Source: Narthecium ossifragum (Eukaryota > Streptophyta > Magnoliopsida > Dioscoreales > Nartheciaceae). Taken from it: a stretch of 64,000 nt of DNA. Shown piece by piece: positions 36,240 to 46,300 of the stretch. The stretch covers positions 1,069,001 through 1,133,000 of the forward strand of contig OY986970.1 of the NCBI GenBank assembly GCA_963920575.1, in the 5' to 3' direction. Position numbers and translations under genes: made by a program. Positions within the stretch are counted from its first letter, which is position 1, and every line of letters starts with the position of its first letter. The notes below the pieces were generated by a model that saw only the letters and a program-made list of their open reading frames with translations, did not search any database and was not told where the DNA came from.

Positions 36240-37230
36240 GGAGATGCAGTGGGGTGACTGGGGTCACCTTGGGTAAGCGGTCACCAGGACAGAACTAGAG
36301 AAGATGACCGAGTGTTGCCGGTTATCTTGGATTAAAACGGTTGCATGGAAGTTTTTTAAATAGACGTTTTGAGCGCCAGCCGAGTAGCGTAAAGAGGTAA
36401 GGAGCGCACGTGCAATAAAGCCCTCAGCTTTGGATAAATAACGAAGGTACCCCTGGTGTCCGTCCTATTTATAACTTATTAATCCCTTTCTTCACGAATA
36501 TATCTACATAGATATATTAACTCTATATATCTATGGAAAAACTCTCTTAAATTAAAGACCGTGAGTCTGAAAGTTGTAGGAATATTTGTCCACCATGAGT
36601 CCTTAAAAAAAAAAATAGAAACGTGGGTCATGGCATAGTGGAAATTTTTGTTTAAAACACAACTATCTTTGACCATTCTGAAGGAGGATATTTTGGTCCC
36701 AAAAGTTTAAACCGGACTCGTTTGGTATAATCACAGACGTGAGCCTATTTTGGTAGATTCAAACAAGGTTATTTGGGGAAATGATGTTGGGAGGAGGGCA
36801 TTTTGGGAATAAAGTCAATGTTTCTTAACGCGTTCTCTCTTGCGGCCACGTCTCAACTCTCAATACTATAAAATAACAGTCGATAGTGGTATCACTAATT
36901 TATTTATTTTCAAGGGACGAAACTGATAATAATAGCTCGTACGAATATACGATCCTCCTATGCCAAGTTATCTACGTAACACGACTGAGAACGTTTGACT
37001 TCTAAAGCGAAACTGCGAGGAAACTACGGCATATATGTACCATTATTGGACATTTGACTTCTAATATCAAACGGCTAGAAAACTATTTGCTAGTATTTTT
37101 CATATTAATTGAGTCTTTTTTATCGTGATGTGATTGGGAGGTGTGTAATACGATAACTTCTTAGTTTTGATGGGGTCGGCTTCCATATGATTGCAGCTCG
37201 AAGGACAACGGACATTAGTTTAAATTAAGA
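36240..37230. other. Divergent spacer between ABCA2-like and PPR genes
   Basis: About 1 kb between divergent genes, presumably containing both promoters. No gene or clear element was seen. Confidence 0.5.
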
Positions 37231-39132
37231 ATGCACGACTCATTGGGGTCTAACCCGAATAGCATGGAGCAGCGACTCATCGCTCTTCTTCAATCCTCTC
37301 TTCTCCACCCGAGCCAACTCAACCAAGTCCACGCCCGAGTCATCACGGCTCACTCCAGCCTCGCCCCTCTCTTCCACCGAGTCATCTCCAACTCGTCCAA
37401 TATACTACTCCATGGCCGTAAGGTGTTCGATCGGTATCCTCGCCCAGACCCGTTCCTAGCTAACGCCATGGTCTCCACGTACTCCAAGCTCTCCATGCAC
37501 CAAGACGTCCTGGAAACCTTCTCTTTGGCTCACAGAAAGGGTGCCCAGATCTTAGTTTTCTCTTTCCCGGTTGTTCTCAAGTCGTGCGCTACTCTTGCGG
37601 TCCCTAACGAGGGGAAGCAAGTCCATTGCCTCGTTCTGGCACTTGGGTTTTGCACGAATGTATATATTCAAACTGGGCTGATAGATTTTTATGCGAAAAA
37701 CAATGATTTGGATTCCGCAAAGATGGTTCTTGATGAGATTGTAGTCAAGGATCCGGTGCCTATCAACTGTTTGATATCTGGGTACTCGAAAGCTGGCAAA
37801 GTTCGAGCTGCGCGAGAACTGTTCGATGAAATGACTCATAGGACTGTGTCGTCGTGGAATTCGATGATTTCTTGTTATGCCCATGAAGGGGAGCCATTGG
37901 AAGGACTGAGGCTGTTTGAGTGGATGCTAACTGATAAAATGTTGCCGAATGAGATGACTCTTGTTATCGTGCTGTCGGTGTGTGCGAAGCTGGGCGAGTT
38001 GAGAACGGGATTGAGGGTGAAGAAAATGGTAGATGATCTTGACTTGAGTAAGAACATGATCGTACGAACTGCATTGTTGGAGATGTATGTGAAATGTGGA
38101 GCTGTCGATGAGGCACGCGTAGAGTTTGATCAGATGGGACAAAAGGACGTGGTTGCATGGAGTGCCATGGTCACGGGTTATGCTCAAAATGGAAGGTCGA
38201 ATGAAGCTTTAGAGCTCTTCGAGGGGATGAGAATGGCAAAGTGTGAGCCGAATGATGTCACTCTCGTCAGTGTTTTATCTGCATGTGCCCAGCTGGGCTC
38301 CACAGAAGTTGGAGAGCGTATCGGGAACTATATAGAGAGCCAGGGTTTTGGTCGTGGCGTTTACGTGGGCTCTGCGCTGCTAGACATGTATGCAAAGTGT
38401 GGCAACATCAAAAGAGCTCGTCGAGTCTTCGAAGAGATGCATCAAAGAGATACCGTCTCTTGGAACTCTATGATTGGAGGGTTAGCACTCAATGGTTTTG
38501 CACTTGATGCCATTGATCTCTATGAAATGATGAAGAAAACTAAGTTTAAACCTGATGACATAACTTTTGTTGGGTTGCTAACTGCTTGCACTCATGCTGG
38601 CTTAATTGATTTGGGATTGAATTTTTTTGGCAATATGAAAGCTAAACATGGAATTGTTCCAAAGGTAGAACATTGCGCGTGCATAGTTGATTTGTTTTGT
38701 AGATCAGGGAGATTGGAGGATGCTTATGAATTCATCTGCAAGATGGAAGTGGAGCCTAATGCTGCTATTTGGGGTACATTATTAAGTGCTTGCAGAGTTT
38801 ACTCAAATGTGGAGCTTGCCGAACGCTCTGCAGAGGAACTACTGGTGTTGGAACCAGAGAATTCTTCGAATTATGTTCTTCTTGCCAGTATATACGCCGA
38901 TGCAGGTAGATGGGAGGATGCAAGGAGAGTAAGGCATTTGATGAATCACCAAAATGTACAGAAATTGGCTGGATATAGTTGGATAGAATTGGATAATATG
39001 ATCCATAAGTTTCTGGTCCAAGATACCTCTCATCCAAGATCTGATGAGGTGTACAGTGCTGTTGATGGATTGGGATTCCAGCTGAAACAAGAAAGTCATC
39101 CCCTGGATTTTGATCTAGATTATGATGTGTAA
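37231..39132 (+). CDS. Pentatricopeptide repeat protein, PLS class with E domain
   Basis: PLS-class PPR proteins bind organellar RNA in a sequence-specific way and commonly direct C-to-U editing in mitochondria or plastids. A single exon of 633 aa. PPR motifs run from about residue 75 to 510, recognisable by recurring signatures such as SWNSMISCYAHEG, ALLEMYVKCGAVDEA, AWSAMVTGYAQNG and ALLDMYAKCGNIKRA. An E domain follows from about 511 (AAIWGTLLSACR) and continues to the HPRSDEVY segment, after which the protein ends in an acidic tail (DFDLDYDV) without a DYW deaminase domain. Editing by such a protein would need a partner supplying the deaminase. Another in-frame Met at residue 12 could be the real start; organelle targeting is not obvious. 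Confidence 0.92.
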   Translation: MHDSLGSNPNSMEQRLIALLQSSLLHPSQLNQVHARVITAHSSLAPLFHRVISNSSNILLHGRKVFDRYPRPDPFLANAMVSTYSKLSMHQDVLETFSLAHRKGAQILVFSFPVVLKSCATLAVPNEGKQVHCLVLALGFCTNVYIQTGLIDFYAKNNDLDSAKMVLDEIVVKDPVPINCLISGYSKAGKVRAARELFDEMTHRTVSSWNSMISCYAHEGEPLEGLRLFEWMLTDKMLPNEMTLVIVLSVCAKLGELRTGLRVKKMVDDLDLSKNMIVRTALLEMYVKCGAVDEARVEFDQMGQKDVVAWSAMVTGYAQNGRSNEALELFEGMRMAKCEPNDVTLVSVLSACAQLGSTEVGERIGNYIESQGFGRGVYVGSALLDMYAKCGNIKRARRVFEEMHQRDTVSWNSMIGGLALNGFALDAIDLYEMMKKTKFKPDDITFVGLLTACTHAGLIDLGLNFFGNMKAKHGIVPKVEHCACIVDLFCRSGRLEDAYEFICKMEVEPNAAIWGTLLSACRVYSNVELAERSAEELLVLEPENSSNYVLLASIYADAGRWEDARRVRHLMNHQNVQKLAGYSWIELDNMIHKFLVQDTSHPRSDEVYSAVDGLGFQLKQESHPLDFDLDYDV

Positions 39133-40148
39133 AATTCTAAATGGTTGATTCCTTTACACTATATGAAAGATGCCATGTTGAAAAGTCAATTGATGACAGA
39201 AAGCCATGATCAACAGAAGATTTTCGTTTTCTTGTAGAAAAACTTACTGTTCAGAAATCAATGAAAATGGAAACTTATCCTCCTCATGATGGTCTTCAAT
39301 TTGCCAACGTTACGCTTTTTTTTTGTTGGTTTTATTTGTTATGCTTGATCTCTATGTTACAAGTTCCTCAGAGGATGATATGCGTAAGAAGACAAGTATG
39401 TCATAATCCATGCAATCAGAGAACAAAAGAACGTCAAAAAGGAATAAAAGGAATGCGCATGGAAGCTGCATGCTGTGACTTACGTCTCATCCTCCCTAAT
39501 CACTATAACAGCAGCAGAATAGTTGGTTTGCCCTGGGTTTTCATGCCCATCATCATCTACATTCAATTCAAACATTGTGACCTTATTCTTTTTTCTTTTC
39601 TTTTTTTAAAAATCCGTTTTACGCGTCTTCATACTTGCCATGAAGCAAACCGTTCTTGAATTCCGCCTATGCACCAATTTCTTGGTAAGGCGCCACCATC
39701 TTTTTTCCTTGATTAGTGCCCACAAAAAATAAAATAAAAAAGGTGTCACCATCTACAGAGGTACAGAAACCTAGCTAGCTACTTGGAGTTGCAAAACAAG
39801 CTTTGACGTTTCTCCCTAATTAAGTGATACAACGGCAGATTAGTTAGTTGGTCTCTGATCTTCACGTCGATCGTCATGTTACTTTGAACAACATGATCTC
39901 ATTGACATTTTTTTTTGGCATTGCGCGTTTTAGTATGCCAATTATTCCATTGCTTGGCGTGACTAAGTAAAATTCTTTCCTTCAGCTTTACATTTTGGCA
40001 CAATCAGCGATTCAACCACTCTATGATTACGAAAAATTTTACGCTACCCTTCTTGACTTATTAAGGTCATAATTTCACTTTTTCTGAGACTGAATTGCCA
40101 TGGTCAAATCCGTGTAGATTGTCTCCGTGTGCCACAAATCTAGCGTCT
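39133..40148. other. Downstream of PPR, no gene seen
   Basis: About 1 kb of AT-rich sequence with the PPR 3' UTR at its start. No gene or clear element was recognised. Confidence 0.5.
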
Positions 40149-40149
40149 A

Positions 40150-40458
40150 GGGTTTGTTTGGATTGAGGATAGGATAAATTTGTATATTAGATAAAGTAAA
40201 AGTTATGCAAACATTAAGAGCCCGTTTGGATTGAGGATAAGTATGCATAAACCTCATTTATACATCCAAACACTTTATTCATAATCTTACATAACTATAT
40301 TTAATGTTTACATAACTTTTACTTTATCTAACATACAAACTTATACTATCATTAATCCAAACGGCCCCTAAATGTAGTTATGTAAGATTATGGATAAAGT
40401 GTTTGGATGCATAAATGGAGTTTATGCATACTTATCCTCAATCCAAATGGACTCTTAA
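40150..40458. mobile_element. Interleaved inverted repeats (MITE family)
   Basis: Four arms lie in the order A (40150-40216), B (40215-40302), A' (40301-40370), B' (40370-40458), where A' and B' are inverse to A and B. Arms A and B both carry the outer word GTTTGGATTGAGGATA, so all belong to one palindromic MITE family. B and B' are bounded by TTAAGAG and CTCTTAA. The arrangement is not a simple nested insertion. Confidence 0.8.
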
Positions 40459-40553
40459 TGTTATTTTTAAGGACGAGATTATTATAAATTTGAATGTTAT
40501 CTTGTAGACTAGTAAAAATCTTGTAGCCGGTAAGCTATGTACAAGGTACGGAG

Positions 40554-40857
40554 GTACATGTTGAGTTTGTGGAGCCTGATCGTTTCAGACTCGATCATGA
40601 TGCACTACGCAAAGCTGACGGGGTGGGGGGATAGTTTATGTAATTTTCTATACCCTATGTGCTGAAACCCTAGGATATGAGGGTGTGTATGGGCGGCCGT
40701 CATTGTATGATGTAATTTGGCTTTTTGCCTCTGAGATAGTGAAAACCTCCTACGACTCCGTAGACGTAGCCCTATTCTAGGGTGAATCACGTAAAAACTT
40801 GTGTCCGTGCATTCTCCTTCTTCTTCTTCTTCCTCCCTTTTAGATCCTAACAGTACA
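40554..40857 (+). mobile_element. Solo LTR 1 with 5-base target duplication
   Basis: A 294-base LTR (40559-40852) starts TGTTGAGTTTGTGGAGCC and ends GATCCTAACA, flanked on both sides by GTACA. The interior word ACTCCGTAGACGTAGCCCTA, then a GTGAA-CACGTAAA word, is typical of plant Ty1/copia LTRs. No internal retroelement sequence is attached, so it is a recombined solo LTR. Confidence 0.85.
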
Positions 40858-41024
40858 CGTACTCATGATCATGGTCAATAGCACGGACAGTTCTTGAATT
40901 CTACATACAATTTTGGGCACAAATATTTCTGCCAACTGGTTGCGGGGGAAGGCTAATTACATTCCTGTGTTTACTTTAAAATTAGTTGGTATTATTTTTC
41001 ATCAACGTTGGATTCGTCCTTACA

Positions 41025-41331
41025 GTAACTGTTGAGTTTGTGGAGCCTGATCGTTCTGGACCCGACCATGACGCACTACGCAGAGTTGGCAGGGATCAAC
41101 CTGTAATCTGGCTCATTGAATCTATACCCTATGTGTCGAAACCCTAGGATATGAGGGTGTGTATGGCTGGCCGTCATTGAATCTTGTAATTTGGCTCTTT
41201 GCCTTTGAGATAGTGAAAAAAACCTCCAGCGACTCCGTAGACGTAGCCCTATTCTGGGGTGAACCACGTAAATCTTGTTGTCCGTGTATTCTTCTTCTTC
41301 TTCTTCCTCCCTTCTAGATCCTAACAGTAAC
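41025..41331 (+). mobile_element. Solo LTR 2 of the same family with its own target duplication
   Basis: A 297-base LTR (41030-41326) is homologous to the solo LTR 177 bases to its left and has the same TGTTGAG and CCTAACA ends, but is flanked by GTAAC on both sides. Different target duplications show that the two were separate insertions and not the two ends of one element. A (TTC)n tract lies near the right end. Confidence 0.85.
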
Positions 41332-41999
41332 AACATGTGTTGGTGCAAATGATAACAGTTTAATAGAAAAATACAAATATGATAAATTTAGAGGGACGAA
41401 ACCGGATCGAATTGAGGCACGAAAATCTCGCTCTCATTAAGGAGATTTAAACCCTATGCGGTTGGCAAAGTCTACAACCGATGCAGCGTGCAACCTTCTC
41501 TTGACTTGTCTCCTTTAGGATACAACAACTCGATCGTTCGGCATATGGCTCAGACGAATCCTGTACAAGTTCGTGAGCCTAAAACTCCACCAAATGAACA
41601 CCTTTTTTTGCTCAAGCTCTTAAGAAGTATAATGTTATCTTGAGTTTTGTTGTGTATATGGCTGAAGGAAAATGCCTTTATATATAGGCTTCTTAGGACG
41701 TATAACTTCCTAACCCCATTAAAGAGTTAAGGGTTATAAGAGTTAAAGTCTAATAGGTTTCAAGAAAACTTAGGTTGTCATGTTAGATTAGAGATCTAGC
41801 ACTAGCAATGTAGAAGATGATATTATAAGTTGCAAAATGTATAGGTCATGAATTACATATACAACTCATGAAACCTTTCATTTTTTTCGGTTGACAGCAA
41901 GCTTATATAAGCTTTAATATTCAAATGCACCAACAACATGTTTTAAGGAACACTACCGAACTAAAAATTATACAACATAAAAAATGGTTATATATGATT

Positions 42000-42066
42000 T
42001 AGATAAAAACGTTTGAATATATAAACGAAATTTATGCATACTTATACTCAATCCAAACGGACCCTA
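42000..42066 (+). repeat. Single arm of the GTTTGGATTGAG inverted-repeat family
   Basis: The words TTTATGCATACTTAT and CTCAATCCAAACGGACCC match the right arm of the interleaved repeats at 40.4 kb. No opposing arm with good match was found, so this is a fragment. Confidence 0.65.
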
Positions 42067-42704
42067 AAATGGTATAAGAAAAGATGAGTTTATATATTTG
42101 TATTACATTAATCTAACAAACGAACTAACAACGTACTTGGATATTGTCACGACTCTGAGGCAATTCACGACGAAACTGTGGTTATAACTTATAATAAGAG
42201 TTATTTCGAGTCAAATAGCTGAAGTCAAAAGGATTTGAATGGCCCTTCAAGCTGACTGGATAGAGTACAAACTCATCACATGAACGTGTAATCTTGAAAA
42301 CCAGTGAGAATGGATTGCTTTGGATCTCAGGCTTGAACATCGACGTCAGGAAAAGTTGATGACCTGTTTAGAGTGTTTTTTTTTTTTTTTTGGCTTAGTT
42401 AGTCAAATTGACCGGGCATTACATCCAACACCTACATCACTGCTATATTACATCAAATAAAAAGTCCCAGTCCGAGTTACGTAACGGATCCTTCGTAACG
42501 AAGGCACAAGTATGGTTTGACTAAAAACTATTGGCCAGCAAAAGCTACACTACTATGCGGATCTAATTAATCAGCTCATGTGTCTTTTTTTCTGTTTTTT
42601 CCCCCAAAAAAGAGGATATTTTGGTGAGATATATGTACCTTACAATTGTATAAATTATGTGTACGACCGGGTTTGAATGTAAAATCCCTTCTTAGTTAAT
42701 ACCT

Positions 42705-42815
42705 GGGCTCGTTTGAATTAAGAATACGATAAATTTGTACTGTAAATAAATAAAAGCTACGTGATATTTAACAAAAAATATTTAGATGCATAAATTTCTC
42801 AATCCAAACGAGCCC
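42705..42815. mobile_element. Short MITE of the same inverted-repeat family
   Basis: A 111-base element with ends GGGCTCGTTTGAATTAAGAA and TTCTCAATCCAAACGAGCCC (inverse with two mismatches). The interior includes AGATGCATAAATTTC, as in other copies. Target duplication is unclear. Confidence 0.75.
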
Positions 42816-43314
42816 TTGATAGCTTAGTTAATAGCGACGTTTGCGCGTGCATACGAGGAGCTTAGTGGACCGGCCGTAGTATAATACTACCATCACCAAT
42901 CCCAAGAAGTCAATTAGCTGCTAAGATTCTTTTTTATTTATTTAATGGAACCATCATGTCATTTAGTTTTATGTGAAAGGTCTTGATAGACAACGAGTGC
43001 TTACAAAAGTCCAAACTTATCATTGGTTCTGTAGCATGCGGTGGAACAGGAACCACGAATGATCTGAAACTGTGGACCAATTCACATGTTAAGGGAAGGG
43101 TGTTATAGATAATTCACAAGGAATGAGCATCACCCTGATTTGTAATTTGTAAAGAAGTAAAGGGCCTTTTAGGAACTTTACACAGCGTATCGTGCCTTCA
43201 AATAGAGCCGGGCTGACAAGAACCGGTGGCGAGATAGTTCAACGGGAATAACGAACGGATAGTTTTCGTTTCGGCGGGAGTTCGAGAAAAAAAAACAGAA
43301 GCTCCAGTGCTCCA

Positions 43315-46300
43315 ATGGAGGCGAGCTCTCGCGGCCCCGCGAGCTACTCCACCCAGGCTGATGCTCTCTTCCGGAAGAACCTCACCTTCCAGGTCTCTCT
43401 AATCTCTCTCTCTCTTTGACTAGATTTCGAGGATTTGTTCCTCTATTCTTAAGCGATTTCCGTCTTTTGCCGTTTGTGGAGATTAAAAACCAAGAAATCC
43501 AAGTTTAGGGTTCGAGTTTTTAGGTGAAAACTAAGAGCCACCCATGTTATCAAGAAATGATCTTTTTAGTTTAAGAGCATTGTTTTTGTGTTGGCTTCTT
43601 GATTGGTATGCAGAAACGGAATATAAGGACGAATATCCGAATCATCGCATTCCCCATCTTCATCTGCTTGATGCTGACTGTCCTCCAGAAGTTGATCAAC
43701 AGTGAGCTGGACAAGCCAAAGTTCCGATGTGGGTGCAGATGCATCGATGCGAAGGCGGATGGCAGCTGCCAGACCGTGTGCGGGATCGAGTACTCGACTC
43801 TGGATCAGGTCTCCACTTGCCCAATTCCCAGCCCCCCGAAGTGGCCGGCCTTGCTGCAGGTCCCTGAGCCCGAGTATCGAGCTGTGAGAACCGATTTTCC
43901 CTCGTTTGGGGACTTGCCGGACGAATCGTGCAAGGCAACCAATTCTTGTCCTGGGATTGTCCTCGTCACTGGCAATAACCGTTCATTCGCAAATAGTATG
44001 TGAAGTCCTCCATAAAAGATGTCAATTTGAGACTAATTTGATGCAATTCTTGTGTTGCTTGACTAATGGCAACTTGACCTCTCTTACAGGTATTGAGGGG
44101 AGTTTGTTTCCAGGGGCTATGTTATCTAATTCCTCGGATTATCTGAATGTTCTTTCTAACCTTGCTGCTGTGAGTTCTCTTCATAATCAATGGGTTTTTC
44201 GGTAATATTTACTTGAATCTTGTTTTTCATTTGGTCTCTTCTTTTTTTGAAATCATTTCAGGGGTCAGATACACCAACTAGAAATTCAGAGTTATTGGAA
44301 TCTGCTTTCTTTTCTGATAAACCCTTGTATGCTCTTCAAAGTCAGTGCCCCAGTAATTTCCATCTTTCGATTTCCTTTCAGCTTTCCGGACAAACACTTG
44401 ACCAAGGTAAAAAAGTTCTTTTCTTTAGAGACACATTATCCTCTTTCAAAGGTTTTGCTATGTGCAAACATGCACCATAGATACAGAATGCACTTTGTGT
44501 GCCTGCAATTTTTGTCTCAGTAAAGCTGCTTTCTGAATCCTATAATTCACAATTGAGCAGAAGTTAGCTGCCTTCAAGGGTTGACTTTATGGCGAGATAA
44601 TTCTTCAGTGATAAATGACGAGTTGTATAATGGTTATCGTCAAAGCAATCTAGAGAGGAAGATAAATGAAATATTAGCAGGTAATCTTGTTCAAATCCTC
44701 TGTTGCTTCAATTGTATCACTCTAGCTTCATGGGTGCAATCAGTTTTAACAAGCTATTTCCTTTGCAGCTTATGACTTCCTAGATTCTGATCAGCATAAC
44801 TTCCGTGCTAGCATTTGGTACAATGCTACCTATAACAATAACACTGGTGGATATTTCCCTGTTGGAATGTTGCGAGTTCCTCGCTCAGTGAATTTGGTAC
44901 TCAGACCATATTTTTCTCAAGAATATCTTGGATAATTCATATTGCCCTGTGCTGCTTCTTTAATGCATATCACCTAGGCATGTCAAAGATACCAAAGCTC
45001 AGTATGAAGACTATACTGATGTGTACAATTAATCGAATGACAAGAATCTCACTTTTTAAATAAGTTATTTGTCAAGGAACTTTGATCACCCATTACTATC
45101 TTGCCTTATGCTTTCATAGAGGCCTTACATCTTTTCATTGGAACTAATATCTTTTCCAGTCTCCAACTTGTTCTACTTCATATTTGATTCTCTTGCTACA
45201 GAATTTAGCAAGTTCTTCTCTTCACTAAACATGGCGTCATGCTAATACAGCCTCCTGTTTTCATTCTCTTCATTTTAGTACCAGAGCCTCTCTTGTCTTT
45301 CCAGTGATCCATTGCTTTCCTCTAGTGATCATATTGAGTACTCCATGCTGTTCTTTCGTCATATCTCTAGACTTGAGGCTCATGCATTTACAACAGTCTA
45401 TATCTTGGAAAATGCTCTGAAAAGGATGCTTCTTCAAACTCTGAGTGCTGAGATTCCATTGCCTTGTTTCGTCATCCTTCACTCACTTTCTTTCTATAGT
45501 TGTTGGTGGAATTTGATTGACACCATGATGACTTTTCCTTCATTCACAGGCCTCCAATGCATACCTCCAGTTCTTGAAAGGTGATGGTGTAAAGATGCTG
45601 CTTGAATATCTCAAAGAGATGCCTAAAGCAGGATCACGAAATAGGCTGGATATTTCTTCACTTATTGGTCCATTATTTTTTACATCAATTGTTCAGCTGC
45701 TGTTTCCAGTAAGTATAGCACGATATTTGATTGCAAACTATCCTGTTTTGCTGTCAGGGCAGCTTATGTTGCAAATTGTGCTTCTGTAACGTTATTCAAA
45801 ATTTGGTTTTACGAATAATTGATGAGAAAATTAAGGTTTTGTATTTCTCAAATGGTAAATCCCGTTGTAATTTTTTTCTCGTTCTGATGTAGGTTATATT
45901 GACATATCTGGTCTACGAGAAGCAACAAAAGTTAAAAATTATGATGAAAATGCATGGACTTGCAGATGGACCATATTGGCTGATCTCTTATGCTTATTTT
46001 CTTGCTTTATCAGTGGTTTATATGCTATGTTTTGTGATATTTGGATCACTTATAGGTAAGACAGAACAAACTTTATCAGTTTACATGTACTCCCACATAA
46101 AGCTTTATCTGACATGGCTTTTTGATTCACCTCAGGTTTAGAATTCTTCACATCAAATGACTACAGCATTCAGTTTGTGTTCTATTTTCTCTACATAAAC
46201 TTGCAGATTACACTAGCATTTCTAATGTCGACAGCTTTTTCTTCTGTGAAGACTGCAGCAGGTCAGACAGTATTCCTTCATTATACTGACCAAAACTTTC

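Larger units (their letters stand above)
41332..43314. other. Repeat-rich spacer before the ABCA pair
   Basis: No gene recognised. The stretch holds one partial and one near-complete copy of the GTTTGGATTGAG inverted-repeat family and T-runs. The last few hundred bases should contain the promoter of the first tandem ABCA gene; no clear TATA word was found. Confidence 0.5.

Noticed and set aside
40559..41326. A single short retroelement with two LTRs
   Set aside because: Each LTR has its own matching 5-base flanks, and the 172-177 bases between show no primer-binding site or coding sequence.
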